A stretch of DNA of 64,000 nucleotides from Piper betle (GCA_033002965.1 JAURVB010000047.1:59031-123030); one strand, 5' to 3'. Positions 34,267-46,572 are shown, counted from the stretch's first letter. Numbers and translations: made by a program. The notes: a model not told the origin generated them from the sequence alone.

Positions 34267-36179
34267 TGCACAGAACCATGCAAATTAATCGTGACCTTCT
34301 TGAAAGTCTAAGAGTCTATTGTCCCAAGGGTAAAAAAATATTATATAAGCATTTATCATACTTAAATGGTAAGTAATTATGGGTGTGCTATGTGACACTT
34401 AAATCAATGAGCGTATATGAGACAGCATTTACAATTAGAGGTGTTATCTAGGTAGTATGGATGGTATGTGACACCTGTGTGATATAGATGATAGTGTGCC
34501 CCACTTCAGCTCTACATATGACTGGAAATGTTTAAAAAAATTATAAATCGTGATTTTTCTAAAATGAATTTTTTAAAGAAAATATGAAGATATTTAAAGT
34601 AACTTTGTAGAGCTAGATACAAGTATACCAACTCATAATAAAAGAAATGCCTAATATAGGATAAAAAAATGTTAGATAAATGAGTAATCATCTCCTTATT
34701 ATATTGTCAGACGAAATTCCAAGATGGGGGAGATTGTAAAACCCTGCAAAGAAATTATCAATTATAACATTTAGAAGTATTGATAAAAGGTATTTATGGA
34801 TGATTTTAAATAAATTTTATTTATTAAATTTTTGGATTGGGAGCCGTGAGTGCAATTTGACACTCATTCGCTTTAACTCAAATAGTCTGTTTTTTTACTT
34901 TTCGTTATCACACAAATGGTTGGTGTTTAAGATAGTTATATATAATTACGTTCTTTTTTATAGAAATTTAATGTAGTGCTTTCTTGATTTCCACACATAT
35001 TCTTCTCTGTGAAGGAGAATTTTGTTGATGTTAAATGAAACATCCTCTAGATAATTAGTGAGCATATTTGACTCACAAAAGGAAAGCTTTAAAGAAGTTT
35101 CATCCATATTAGGATCTTTTGTCATTGTTGTAGGTGTCTTCTCACAATTCCAGGTTCGTATAATTACTCGAAATGTTATATATTCCTATTGGGGAGCCTT
35201 GGTCGGTCTAAGCTCACATTCGACCACCATGCTCTAAGCGTAATCAGGGTCAAAAAATTGACTCAATTTGACATGGGGCAGCACCCTTAAAATTCTTGAA
35301 AGATTAAATCTGCCCTGCAAAGGGGTGATAGGGAGCAATGAACAAGACAACTCATTATGCACTTGTGATACCGAGAGGGTGAGTCAATGACAAATATGTA
35401 ACTAGCTGTGGGCCACGTAGCGTGTATACGCATACATGGGATTGTAGCCGGATGGGATGGCCGCCCTTTCTAGCATAATAAGAGCTCGGTATAGGTTCAT
35501 AATCATTAAAAGACTCAAATTCAGATGTTTGTGGAATATATTAACTTGTTTCTTGCAATTATATAGCTAGTATTTTTATCACTAACGTGGAATTGCCTCC
35601 ATAGGTGTGAGCATTATGAAAGGATGGGTAGTGTTGAGACAGTTGGAGGACTTTGTTATTAGACTATTATATTTTTCTTATTGATTGTTTGCATGGCACT
35701 AGGATTTCGATTCGGTTCATGGCTTGAGAATTTATTATATGATATTTTATGTCATGAGTTTATTTAAAAATTGTGAAAATTAATAGAAAATTAATTTATG
35801 AGACAATTAATTTCATATAGTAACTAAAGTTAATTTTCTATTAATTTTTAAAATTTTAAATAAATTCATGACATAAAATTTAATATAACAAATGCTCTGA
35901 ATAATCTAAGCCCCATGAATCGAACTGAAATACCACTGTCATGCAAACAATCTAAAAGTATAATAACATATAAGAATAAAATAATAGTCTAATAATAGAG
36001 TCTTCTTACCTTCCCAACTTTACCCATCCTTCCATAATGCTCATACTTGCGGAGGCAATTTCACGTTAGTGATAAAAACACTAAATCATATAATTACAAG
36101 AAACAAGTTAATATATTCCACAATATCTAAATTTGAGTCTTTTAGTGCTTATGAGCTTATGTCGAGCTCTTATTTTAAG

Positions 36180-36415
36180 GGTGCTCCCCTATGTCGGACT
36201 GAATTAATTCTTTGACCCTGGTTGTGCTCAGACATGGTGTTTGAATGTGGGTTTAGGCCGACAAAGACTCCCAAATAGGAATATATAATTTTAACGGTGG
36301 GTGTTGCTTCGTGTCGGACTGAACCAATTTTTTGACCCCGGTTGCGCTCGACGCATGGTGGTCATATATGGGCTTAAGCCGACCAAGACTCCTAAATATG
36401 AATTTATAACATTTC
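36180..36415. repeat. ~118-bp tandem duplication inside inverted LTR3
   Basis: TGTCGGACTGAA ... TTTGACCCYGGTTG ... CATGGTG ... GGCCGACAAAGACTCC is repeated directly (first at about 36193, then at about 36318). The direct LTRs have this block once. Confidence 0.8.
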
Positions 36416-36929
36416 AAGTAATTATACGGATCTGGAATTGTGATAAACACCCGCAACTATAACACACAATCCTAATATGAATGAAACTTCTCCAAAACCT
36501 TCCCTTTGTGAGCCAAATATTCTCACCAATTATCAAATTGATATTTTATTTATTATCAACAAAATTTTTCTTTATATAGAAGAATATGTGTGGAATTCAA
36601 GAAGTCACTATATTGAATTTTGTAAAACAAAATGTTATCACTCATAACTATATCATTTGTGTGATAACAAAAAGTCGAAAACTTATTATTGACTTAATAC
36701 GAATGAATGTTAAATTGTACTCACAACTCCCAATCCAAAAAATTTTAATAAATAAAATTTATTTAAAATTATCCATAAATACTATTGTACTAGTACTCTA
36801 AAGGTTATAATTGATAATTTATGATATTGATTCTTAAGAATTAATTTAATTAAATAATATTTAAGATTTATTCTTAAATTTATAAAACTCTAAATAAAAT
36901 AACTTAATTATTTTTTTCAGGGTTTTACA

Positions 36930-39256
36930 ATAGATCGAAAGATAAAATTAGGTTTAAGTTAGGATGTTCCTCATTTAATATTTGTTCTTGAATTTTGTAT
37001 CACAATTTTACATTTAATCCTTCTACCTTAACACAAATTTGGTGTATTTTAAACTTTTGTACTATTTTTATTTATTATTTATCTAAAATCCTTTCTTTTA
37101 AACTAAAGTATTTTAATATATATAATCTCCTTATGTTAAAGCGCTAGTTTTTTTCACTCTAATTATATTTCAGTTTTTCTTACATCGTCGTTAATTCTAA
37201 CCCACAATAGTTTTATAGGCCTCTTAATACTTGCTTAATTTGGTATTATTATTATTATTTATTATCAAGTAAGCATTGGACTATAATTTTAAGTAAATTA
37301 GGAATTTTAAAAATATTAATAAATTTTAATATATCTATATTTATACTATCAAATTAAAATTTGTTACTTAATAATATATGCTTAATTTTAATTTTTACAG
37401 ATTTATATAATGTTATTTATTATTAATAACCTAGATATAATTCTATTCAAAATAAAAATATTGAAAAAAATAAATCCTATTTACTTATCAAAATTTTTAG
37501 TTATTGAAATTAAAATTAATTTTAATATTTGTAAACAACTATATTTTTTGTTAAAATTAAATAAATATTTTTTATTTATTATACTATCAAATTAAAAATT
37601 ATTACTTAATAATAAATGCTTAATTTAAATTTTACAAATTTATATATTGTTATTTATTATTGAAATTCTAGTATAATTCTATTTGAAATAAAATTATTAA
37701 AAAAATAAATTCTATGTAGTTATTAAATTTTTACTTATTAAAATTAATTTTAATATTTGTAAATAATTATATTTTTGTTAAAATTAAATAAATGTTCTTT
37801 ATTTTTATTTAAAAATAATATGTAATAAATTTGAAATTAATTTTATATATTCTTAATATATATTATCAATAAGTTTCAAATATATTTTGCACGTTGCGCG
37901 GGTCTTTAGCTAGTTTTAGTTAAATATTGATCACAGAAAATATTTTTAATGAAATATTTTACTATAATTATATCTTTTTGAACCCAATTTTAGAAAAAAG
38001 AAGTTTAGTTTTTTTTAATGCAAGGAAAACCGATTTTTCTCATTGTGTTCGATGTCATAATTGCCGAGTAGTGGAAAAAGAAATGCTATACAATATAAAA
38101 AATCATGGAAATTGGATTGATAAATAGAGGAGAAAGAATGAGAGAAATGCCTGAGATTCTTAAGTGTACCAGAGATCAAGAACAAGGCCAAGTAGTGGAG
38201 GCCAGGTGGATAGAGGCTAAGACATCGATTCCTTTTCCGTTTTGCTCGACAATGAGATTGTGAAGGAATTAAGGAAATGGTGGTGAAATGGCATTTGGTT
38301 TATGTGCTCTGCTGCACATGATTAGCCCATGTAGAGCATAATGTAAAAAATTGGGCTCCCTTGCAATGTATGAAAAAGAATACTGTGCTTCCTTTTTCTT
38401 TTTAAAGTTAAAAATTACTTCAACTTCCTCCTTTCCTAAGTAAAAAAAAAGGAAGTAATTTTAACTTCTTTCTTTCCAAAACTTATAAATAAAATTCATA
38501 TTGAAGGTTTAGTAGGTATTTGCTTTCCTTATGGTAAGGACTGTGATGAATATGTAAAAGACTGAAAACATATAAACCAGATAGAGTAAAAAGATCGATA
38601 GTTAAAAAACTACAGAGCTATTATCTCTTGAAAGTTAAAACTTGGTAGAGAAGCCATGACTGACCACTTTATCCCCAAGCACGCCCTTGATTATTTTGTT
38701 GTGATGCCAAGTCAAATTCTTTTGCCGTGAGCACCTTTCTCTTAAAATAAAATAAAATGAAACTCTTGAAAATCAATTACATCGCCAAATAAAATTCTTG
38801 AAAATCAACTTTTGTTATGACGCAGGTCTTAAAAAATAGTTCTTCCCATCCAACCATACAATTTTTTTTTTGTTCTAAAAAAACCCAAAGTCCCACTATC
38901 ATGCAAGTTGAGTGTTTTAAGTGTTAATACAGCAGCACAAAATGAAGAGAAGCTGTGGATGAATTAATTCATTGAGTAATAACTTTAATTCAAATTTATA
39001 TAATTTTTTAAAATAATATTTTAATGGTTGGATATATATTTTATATTCTCTCTTATCGGACTGAAAAACGATTAGTAAAAGCGTATTGCCTATTGAAGCA
39101 TGTCCTCAAAGTGTTTAAATAAATCACTTAGCCAAGATTCCAATCATGCTAATCACGTTTGTGTCTCTTTTACAATATAATTGAGCTTTTGTTTTTTCTA
39201 CATATAATACAATAATGCAATTGAACCTTGGAAATGAAAATAGGTAATAAGACCAG
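36930..39256. other. AT-rich spacer including Helitron-like sequence
   Basis: No gene was recognised. 37230-37913 is a very AT-rich Helitron-like block (listed separately). The open stretch 37927-38127 has no known motif, and 38130-38720 has no exon-like sequence that I can identify. Confidence 0.5.
37230..37913 (+). mobile_element. Helitron-like AT-rich element with 3' terminus
   Basis: The plus strand ends GCACGTTGCGCGGGTCTTTAG then CTAGT. This is a degenerate GC hairpin, the same TCTTTRG spacer as at 21283, and a CTAG terminus before T. The block contains a direct repeat of ~300 bp (TACTATCAAATTAAAAWTTR ... TTGTTAAAATTAAATAAAT at about 37340-37580 and 37580-37800). No RepHel coding sequence is present, so it would be nonautonomous. 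Confidence 0.55.
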
Positions 39257-40336
39257 TAGGGCTACTAAACGAGCGAGTGAGCCGAGTTCAACTTGCGTTT
39301 GAACTCGACTCGAATAGCTTGAAGCTCGTTTGAACTCAACTTGAGATCGAACAAGTTTTGAACATATAAGCTCGAAATCGACTCGAAAATTTTTATATTA
39401 TTCGAGCTCTAATAAGACCAGTAGGGCTACTAAACGAGCAAGTGAGCCAAGTTCAACTTGCATTTGAACTCGACTCGAATAGCTTGAAGCTCGTTTGAAC
39501 TCAACTCGAGATCGAACGAGTTTTGAACATATAAACTCGAAATCGACTCGAAAATTTTTATGTTATTCAAGCTCGACTCGTGTTCAAATACATTAAACTG
39601 TTTAATTTTGACGAGCTCGAAACTAGCTCGAAACTCAGTTCATTTTTTAGCTCAAAACTAGGCCCAGGCCCAGGCCCAAGCTCAATTAGGTTCAGGCCCA
39701 GGCTGGCCCAGGCTGGCCCACGCTCAATTAGGACCAAGCCCTAGGCCCAGGCCCAATTACGATTTCCATTTTTCTTGTGCATATCCAATAAAAAATGATA
39801 ATGGCCTTTAGGTCACAACAATGACACTTTCCCAACTGCTATCCATGTGTTGATGTTGTTTTGTTATTTTATTATATATAAATAAATATAACTAGCTTCA
39901 ATAAACTTATTAATATATATATATATATATTTATATTTCTATCTCAAATTTTAATTTAGAACATTTGATTACAAGGACGGCCCAAATTTAATAAAAAATG
40001 CACTCACCACCACCCTCCTTTAGTCCGTAGTCATAGTAAATAATAATATTTATTTAAGATTTTAAATTTATTTTGAATATATAAATGATATTATGTATAT
40101 TATTATATTATATTACTGAGTGGAGTTTGAGTTGAGTTAGAAGTTGATTTCGAGTCGAGTTCAAGTTATAATCGAGTCGAGTCAAGTCAAACACTGCCTT
40201 GCTTAAGCTCGACTCGTAAGATTCGAGTTCGAGTCAAGTTCGAGCTCTGAATATTTAAATGTTGAATTTCAAGTTCAGTCGAACTGAGTCGAATGCTAAA
40301 TATTCACGAGTTGCCTCGGCTTAATTAGCAATCCTA
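39257..40336. mobile_element. hAT element, TAGGGCTG family, with duplicated left end
   Basis: TAGGGCTACTAAACGAGC occurs at 39257 and again at 39422 with a 165-bp period, and the preceding TAATAAGACCAG is copied with it, so the left end plus flank is tandemly duplicated. The right end ...TTAATTAGCAATCCTA at 40336 is the inverted counterpart. The interior holds ACTCGA-rich arms, an AT core and a GGCCCAGG minisatellite (39660-39760). A clear 8-bp target duplication was not found. Confidence 0.75.
39660..39760. repeat. GGCCCA minisatellite
   Basis: Irregular repeats of CAGGCCCAGG and GGCTGGCCCA interrupted by CTCAATTAGG. It is internal to the hAT element and seen in weaker form in the copies at 56570 and 56840. 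Confidence 0.85.
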
Positions 40337-40558
40337 AAAACAATGCTCTTTTCTGCCGAGATAAGGGAGTTCAGATTCTTTGTCGTACGAAAGGAGATCT
40401 GATGATAAAAAACAAATCTAGAAAGCTACGTAGCTCCCAAAGCCACGTGAATGCCTGTGAAAAATTAACATAACATGAGAAGGCAAATACCCATTAAATC
40501 TTTTGAAGTCAAGTCAAATACTTTGCATATGTGGAGATTGGAGGTTGCAGTGGCAGCT

Positions 40559-41179
40559 ATGGAGGATTCAAGAAGCTTACAGACACCAAAAACCAAGTTA
40601 GAGAGCAGGGCTTACTGGTATTATATTTATTTTTATCATAAATGCCTATGCAATAATATTTGCATTATCATACTTGCTGAAGCAGGTTTTTCATCAATTT
40701 GGTTATGCCCATGTTAAGGTCTTTATGGAAAATTTTGCAAAGAGATTGCTTTTTTGTTGCATAGACTATGAAGGAAACAGAATCTGAAGCTGGTTATCAC
40801 CATGTTATTGACTTTATGAAAAAACTTGGTAAAAGCTTGCTTTTTGTTGCATAGAATATAGTGGAAACAGAATCTGAAGTTGGTTTAAACTAACACTTGG
40901 TCAGATCACAGTCTTCCTTTGATTCCTTTGATCCAGTTTCAATTACTACTATTTTTTCATATGTTGTATCTACAGGGAAGTCATTTCTTTAGTTCCTTTG
41001 TTATAAAGGCAAGTTTTTGTTCGCACAATTGTCTCTTTTATGTGTTATTGCAGGTATCAATACCAGGATTTGGATGTGTAGGCCTTACAGGAACTTACAA
41101 TGCTCCAATGTCTGATGAGGATGCAATAGCGCTTGTGAAAAATGTTTTCAGCCGAGGGATCACTAAAAAGACCCAATGA
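40559..41179 (+). pseudogene. aldo-keto reductase gene fragment (first two exons)
   Basis: Exon-like pieces are 40559-40617 (MEDSRSLQTPKTKLESRA, donor GTATTA) and 41054-41179 (after TTATTGCAG: VSIPGFGCVGLTGTYNAPMS then DEDAIALVKNVFSRGIT). This matches the N-terminus of plant NADPH-dependent aldo-keto reductases of the auxin-induced PCNT115/perakine-reductase type, where LGFGCMGLTG forms the start of the (alpha/beta)8 barrel. After GIT the expected FFDT containing the catalytic Asp is replaced by KKTQ and a stop. The catalytic Tyr, Lys and His regions are absent. Both splice signals look usable, but the product would lack the active site. Confidence 0.75.
40735..40905. repeat. ~106-bp tandem duplication in the intron of the reductase fragment
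   Basis: TTGCTTTTTTGTTGCATAGA ... GGAAACAGAATCTGAAGCTGG at about 40748 recurs at about 40852 (TTGCTTTTTGTTGCATAGAA ... GGAAACAGAATCTGAAGTTGG). Confidence 0.85.
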
Positions 41180-41717
41180 GTAAGTATGAAATCATAAATA
41201 AAAAGACTCATTTATTTTTAAAACAACAAAATTGCAATGAGAACATTTAATATGTAGATGATTTACTTGAAATTAATTGGGCCTTACAGTACAACAGATT
41301 ACCACTCAAAAATAAAATATATTTCTTAGACTGTATAACGCACGCATAACATCCTAGTATATTAGAGAAGATATAGATAGTTAATATGGTAGACAATGAA
41401 CAAATCTCAGGCAAGGTTGGCACTTGAAGTAGTGGAAGTTGAAACCATTCCCAATCTAAATTGTAGATGAAATTTTCCTAGGCCACGTTAAAATAGCTCA
41501 AGTTCTCCATCATGTTCACCTCGAGCTAATAATCGGAATGTTTTTTGCTTCAATATCATTACGAACAAGCTTGCATTGTTATTTGCTTCACAAGCTTGCA
41601 TGGAGAAGCACTTCCTTTAGTATGAGCCACTTCATCTTAATGATGCTAAGAAAAGCAACCAGGATGCAGACGCAAGAATTTTTTTTTGTATACTACAGTA
41701 AGATTTGCATGTTCTAG
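41180..41717. other. spacer, includes 3' flank of the homeobox gene
   Basis: No domain was recognised. The right part presumably contains the 3' UTR of the homeobox gene, whose stop is at 41718, but its end cannot be located. Confidence 0.4.
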
Positions 41718-43713
41718 TCACATATGGTCTTCAGCAGAAGGGTCTGAATCCATGGAAGCATCATCAAACTCTGCCCTGTACATCTCTTCAATCATCGGTT
41801 TCCAAAGCCGAACGCGTGCGTTTATAAACCAATTTGTTACCTGAATCAATCAAGACCATATAAGAAACAACCAAGAAAAATTTGTGAAAAGTTCAAGCCT
41901 TGGCTTTCGAGAAGTTAAAATAATCTTAGCGGAACTCACTTGGCTCATTTACTTGTATAGAAAACCTACCTGGTTCCTTGTTAAGCCTGTTTGTGACGCC
42001 AGCATTAGCTTCTCTGCATCATTGGGATACCTAGGGCAATTACCAGCCACAGTTAGCAATGATAAATTATGGCACTAAATATTCTCAAAATACGTCGGCA
42101 AGTTTGGAAGCCATACGGATGGAGAAAGTGCTCAAACAGCCAAGCTCGAAGAATAATGACAGAGCTCTCCGGCAATCCTCTTATCGGCCTCCCTGCTTGT
42201 TGGATGTTGAAATTACCCAACTGATGGATAGCTGTCCTCTTCTGTCGAGAATTTTGATCGACCAAGCTAAGCTTTGCTAGCCCACTTCCACTCTTTGATA
42301 GATCTTCATTGAGAGTCCTTCTAGCAGAACGGATTTGGATAACTATAGCATTCCTTAGCGTTGCAAAATGCCTCGACATTGCCTGAAGAGCGAGAACTGT
42401 ATACGGCTTTGCTGCTCCCGGCCCTACCACTGAATCAAAAGATGATACCAAAACCTCCATTCGGTGATGATACTGCTCATAGCGGCTGTCAAGCTGAAAG
42501 TTGGAAATAATACAAATTTACATCCAATGCCTTCCAGAATTTGGTGGTTGTGAAAAAAGATAAAAAGAGTGTTTTGTATACTTTTGAGTAAAATTTGGTC
42601 AATAGTCTCTCCAGTAACAAATGCTCATCTTTGGACACGTTTCTATGGTGCTCTTGATAATGCCCAATATTAACTTGTCAACATATTTTTCAGCAAGCAA
42701 TATTTTAAGACAAAAATCGAAGAATATTATTTACTCTTGCAAAAGATTTTTGTCAAAGGTAATTTAAACATTCAATGATTTTTAAAATAATCAGGAAATT
42801 AAGATCAAGTTTCCAATTCAGGTGTTCACTAGTAAGCTTTTCTTCAACAAGTTACCAAAACAAAATTTGAAAAAGTGGTGGATAGCCTTGAATTTGTGGA
42901 GGGACTTGTTCAAAGGGCAATGTTTGAGAAGTATGATATTAATCCGATGAAGTCATAATGAACGCTCCCTCCTATTGTCGAGGATAGAGATAAGAGGAAA
43001 ATACCTCATTTAATAAGATGTTGAGTTTTGCAATTTTGGTCCTGAATGTCTTCCTTCTCTGAAAAGAACAGACCACCAGATCGTGATCTCTGTTTCTGGC
43101 AATTCGGAGACTCCCCACCATGTGCACTATGTGACATTCTTGCCTCCTTTGTTAATTGCATATCTTCATTCAAATCAATTCCCTTGCCGATGCTAACAAT
43201 GTCCTCAAGTAATTCTTGAGTTGGCTTTAAATACCTTGAGTAACGAACCATGGACGTTAAAGGCCCAGACTCATCTGGATCTGACCTATATGGATGTTCA
43301 TGTTCCATTGTTCTGCTTCCACACACTGGAGAATAACTTTCTCCAGAGTCATTTCTACTAAATGCGTAACTTCTGTCCACAAGATTCGCCGTTCTGTCTG
43401 CTTGTTCAAAGTGCAAGGAAGTAAGTAATTGCTCCGACGGAAAGTGGGTACCTAGAGTTAGGGAAAGCCCTTGCCCATGAAAAATCTCAAAGTCCCTTGG
43501 ATCTTTTCTCTCATGATTTGCCGCCCCAGGGTGAACAGCATGACTGCTACCATACACATTGGAATTTCCAGAGACAGAACGTTGAGAAAGGTTGACCGAT
43601 TGATACATCCGTTCACCTAAGGCATGCACTGTAGGCAAAACACCACTTATTTGATCAAAGTTGCTACTCCTGTCCCATTGATACGTGTATCCATGATCAT
43701 CCAACCGAGACAT
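41718..43713 (-). CDS. BEL1-like TALE homeodomain transcription factor (frame break in exon 1)
   Basis: Four exons on the minus strand: 43713-43005, 42493-42117, 42030-41970 (61 bp) and 41840-41718, with GT-AG introns (TTTCAG-CTTGAC, CATCC-GTATGG, CCTAG-GTATCC, CAG-GTAGG). Exon 1 has GLSLTLG, then the SKY box [20 protein letters not shown]. Exon 2 completes the BELL domain ([33 protein letters not shown]) and starts the homeodomain ([20 protein letters not shown]). Exons 3-4 give [20 protein letters not shown] and [20 protein letters not shown], with the intact TALE recognition helix. BEL1-like factors pair with KNOX proteins in the nucleus to control meristem and organ patterning. The BELL start ([19 protein letters not shown]) is in a different frame from the SKY part: about one base is lost near 43060-43090. 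It may be recent decay or a sequence error. A 5' UTR intron is possible (TTGATTCACAG at 43731). Confidence 0.87.
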
Positions 43714-43730
43714 GCTTAGAATGCGTTTCT

Positions 43731-45250
43731 GTGAATCAACAAACCGAACAAACCAAAATACACCTGAGGTACTCTTCTAGTCAACAGATTCACCGGCTAC
43801 AATTGCAAGATGAAGGCCACCAAGAAAACCTGCAGTTACCAATTTGACACAGGGGTAAGAGGAACGGACCATACTGTGAAAAAAATCAAAACAAAAGAAT
43901 TAACAGTATAGCATCATGATGCAAAGGGAAAACTTTAAAGAAATCCATAATCTCACTTAAAAGGAGATATCTGGCAACTCAATACTCAGCCTTACATCAG
44001 ACACGTTCATAACACATTTTCTATGTAAACCACATTTTCCAACTATTTTCCAACAATCGAAGTTTCAAAATATATATATATATATATAAAAAGCAAGAAA
44101 TCATGCTGCCCATATGAACAGAGTTAGCTCACTGCACAGCGGGATAACTGACTTGTCAAACATTTTAGACATGCCAAAGAAAAACGAAGAAATTCTGCAG
44201 TGAACTGAAGCGGGTTTCTTCTACATGAGGGAGGAGCATTTCAAAAGTGATGAACGACATTTGACATTTCAAGTTAGTTTAGCGCAGTCATATAACCAAT
44301 ATTTCATGGAATTCATCATGAAAAACAATAGATGGACTCCTCAAAAATAAGCAAGAGATGAGAAACGAAGGAAACGACACATACATATTAGGCGCAATAT
44401 TTACTAGGTGATGATAGGAAGGCAAGAACACCAGAAATATTGCTCTCAATATACAAACACAAAATCAACTTCCACTTCTTCAACAGACAATGGATATAAC
44501 TACCGCTTCATAAGCAGTGCAAGGCCTATCCTATCACTGCTTCTCTCACAGTCCCTGCGCGCAGAAGACTCAGATGTCATGCATGCTCCACTGTCCCTCC
44601 CTCAAAGAGAGTCCAAGTCCTACAGTCCCCCAACTCGCTTAACAGCATATACTTCACGAGCTAGCTGCAGACCTGGTTCCTGATCAGCATATCAGCTCCT
44701 GCTGCAAAACCAATCCAGCGGTGCCTCTTCCAATGAGCATGCAACCCAGAAGCAGGAAAAGGACACCAGACCAATGAACAGTGAAAGCATCACAGGTTAG
44801 CCGAGAGAGTGGTCCCCCGTTCTCTCTATGTGCAGCAAAAAATCAAACACCCAACATGCATATCAAACTCCCAGCTTTAACACAACCCATCTACCATTGC
44901 TTAAAAAGCACTCACTGCCATCACTCACACAAACTTTCAAACTTCGCCACAGCTCTCCTCGGCTCCTGCAGGGAAATGTGTTTCTCTCTGCATGCCCAAA
45001 ACAGCAAGATTTACATCAAACGCATTAGATATTAGATTGCAACCTATGACACGTGAAACGCAATGTTCGTCCTCCACCTTGACAAGGGAATATATCTTTG
45101 TTTAGATTACAAGCAAGCCAAGGGTAGTGCTGTGGGTGATAACAACACCAGAAAGCGAACAATTTTTTGTGGATTGGTGAAGGTGATTGATTGGCTGGGA
45201 TGATGAAGAGGAGGAATGATTGCATATTCCTGGAAGGACAACAGAGAAAG
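43731..45250 (-). promoter_or_regulatory. probable 5' UTR/promoter region of the homeobox gene
   Basis: Upstream of the start codon a splice-acceptor-like TTGATTCACAG ends at 43731, suggesting a leader intron. The region is more G+C-balanced than nearby spacers and has no TE signature, apart from an (AT)n tract at about 44070-44088. Open stretches here on the plus strand (44408-44683, 44781-45035) have no domain. No TATA box or transcription start could be assigned. Confidence 0.35.
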
Positions 45251-46054
45251 CTTTGTATATTGCTTTATAGGATTCTTTGTAGCAGAGTGGCAGTGTGTTC
45301 GTATGGGCCCATTAATTGTTTGTCTGGGACTGCTGTTGATTTGGTTGGTGTGCCAGTTTTGGCTTCAATTGAGGGTGGGAGTTGAAAGGGGCAGATACAA
45401 ATATGATTAAAAATAATCATTTTTTTCATATGATTAAAAATAATCGTTTTTTTAATCATTTGATGATAAAGAAAAAAATAAACGGGAGAACATTTCCTCT
45501 CTCGTACATGATTGAGTTATTTTAAGATTAGTAAATAATTTTAATGTAAAAATAACTAATTTATTAATGACTTTTTTCTAAAAATAACTCTTTTGTTTAG
45601 CTTAAAATAATTTAGGCGTGTGTAAGAACAAAATTATTGTACCGTGACTAAAATATTTCCATGATAATAACATCACCTCATACTCAAATTTAATAATTTT
45701 ATTTAAATTAAAATAATTATATTTGTTAAGGTAGACAAAGTTGTCACTTATTCAAGATCCTAATTGACTAACGAATTCCTTCCCGTGGGCCTGGCCGGCC
45801 CGATAAGTGGCCCAGGCCCGAATGCATTCGGGCAGGGCCTAAGGGAATGGTACATTGGGCCCAAAAAATATAATAGAGCCTCTCTTTTTTCTTTTAAGGA
45901 GCTGTTGGGCCCATGATACTTTGGTTGTTTAAGAAAATAAAATAAAAAATTAACAAAGAGCCCAACACAATTTCGGCTTTTCCAAAAGAGTCGTTGGCGA
46001 AGCCTAGCCCCCTTGACAACGCTAAGGGTGTACTAAAATTTTGTCATTTATAAA
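45251..46054. other. spacer, nothing recognised
   Basis: AT-rich with a short G+C-rich patch at 45780-45850 (GGGCCTGGCCGGCCCGATAA). No exon or terminal repeat was identified. Confidence 0.45.
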
Positions 46055-46572
46055 TAGGGGTGTAAACAACAGTCGAGTAGGGATATTGTTGAATTCGATG
46101 TAATTTTTGATAAACATGTTTGCGCTCGTTTGAGTATTTGACAAGCTTTGATATGTTATAGGTTAAGCCAAACTTGTCTAAAGTTCATTATGTTTGGGCT
46201 TAGTTTGTGTCCGCCTCACTATGCTTTCGAGCCGAGCTCGAGCTAAGCGAATATTTGTGCTTGGCTCGTGCTCGACTTATATAGAGATCAAAATATTCTT
46301 TCCAACACTTATATAAGTTCAATATGACCTCAATAGTATTGACGAACTAAGTCGAGCCGAGTATTTTTTTCGAGTTTGAACACATCGAACTCGAATTTTG
46401 AGCCAAGCCGAGCTGAATACTCCTTACCTCAAGCTCATGTTTGTTGTTCAACGAGTTATCTCATTTTGAGCCGAGTATTTTTTCGAATATAAAATTAATA
46501 AACACGAGTTCAAACAGAATCGAATAGAACGTAAAATATTTGCGAGCAGGTTTGAGCTTATTTACATCCCTA
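46055..46572. mobile_element. hAT MITE, TAGGGGTGTAAAC family, 518 bp
   Basis: The ends are TAGGGGTGTAAACAA and TTATTTACATCCCTA, an imperfect terminal inverted repeat. The 8-bp flanks TTTATAAA (46047-46054) and TTTATAAC (46573-46580) match at 7 of 8. The interior consists of degenerate GAGCCGAG/CTCGAACTC phrases. It is related in style to, but distinct from, the TAGGGCTG family. Confidence 0.85.

Larger units (their letters stand above)
33226..36929 (+). mobile_element. noncoding LTR element (TRIM/LARD-like) with third LTR inverted
   Basis: LTR1 (about 33226-34252) is followed by a perfect primer site (34255-34266), a ~0.45-kb noncoding interior, a polypurine tract (AAGATGGGGGAGAT, 34721-34734) and LTR2 (34735-about 35815). 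A third copy, LTR3, lies in reverse orientation (about 35829-36929) and ends GGGTTTTACA, the mirror of the LTR2 start TGTAAAACCC. LTR2 and LTR3 meet tail to tail around a ~35-base loop (AATTAATAGAAAATTAA against TTAATTTTCTATTAATT). Shared LTR landmarks are GGATTGGGAG, ATTAGGAT, CACCATG, GAGGGTGAGTCAATGA and ATGTCATG. No coding sequence was found. No perfect target duplication surrounds the three-LTR unit (TGAGA against ATAGA). Confidence 0.82.

Noticed and set aside
37927..38127. 66-residue open stretch with CVRCHNC
   Set aside because: A two-cysteine-pair look alone is too weak; surroundings are AT-rich spacer and no longer family could be recognised.
44408..45035. Plus-strand open stretches upstream of the homeobox gene
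   Set aside because: No domain; they overlap the probable leader/promoter of the minus-strand gene and look incidental.
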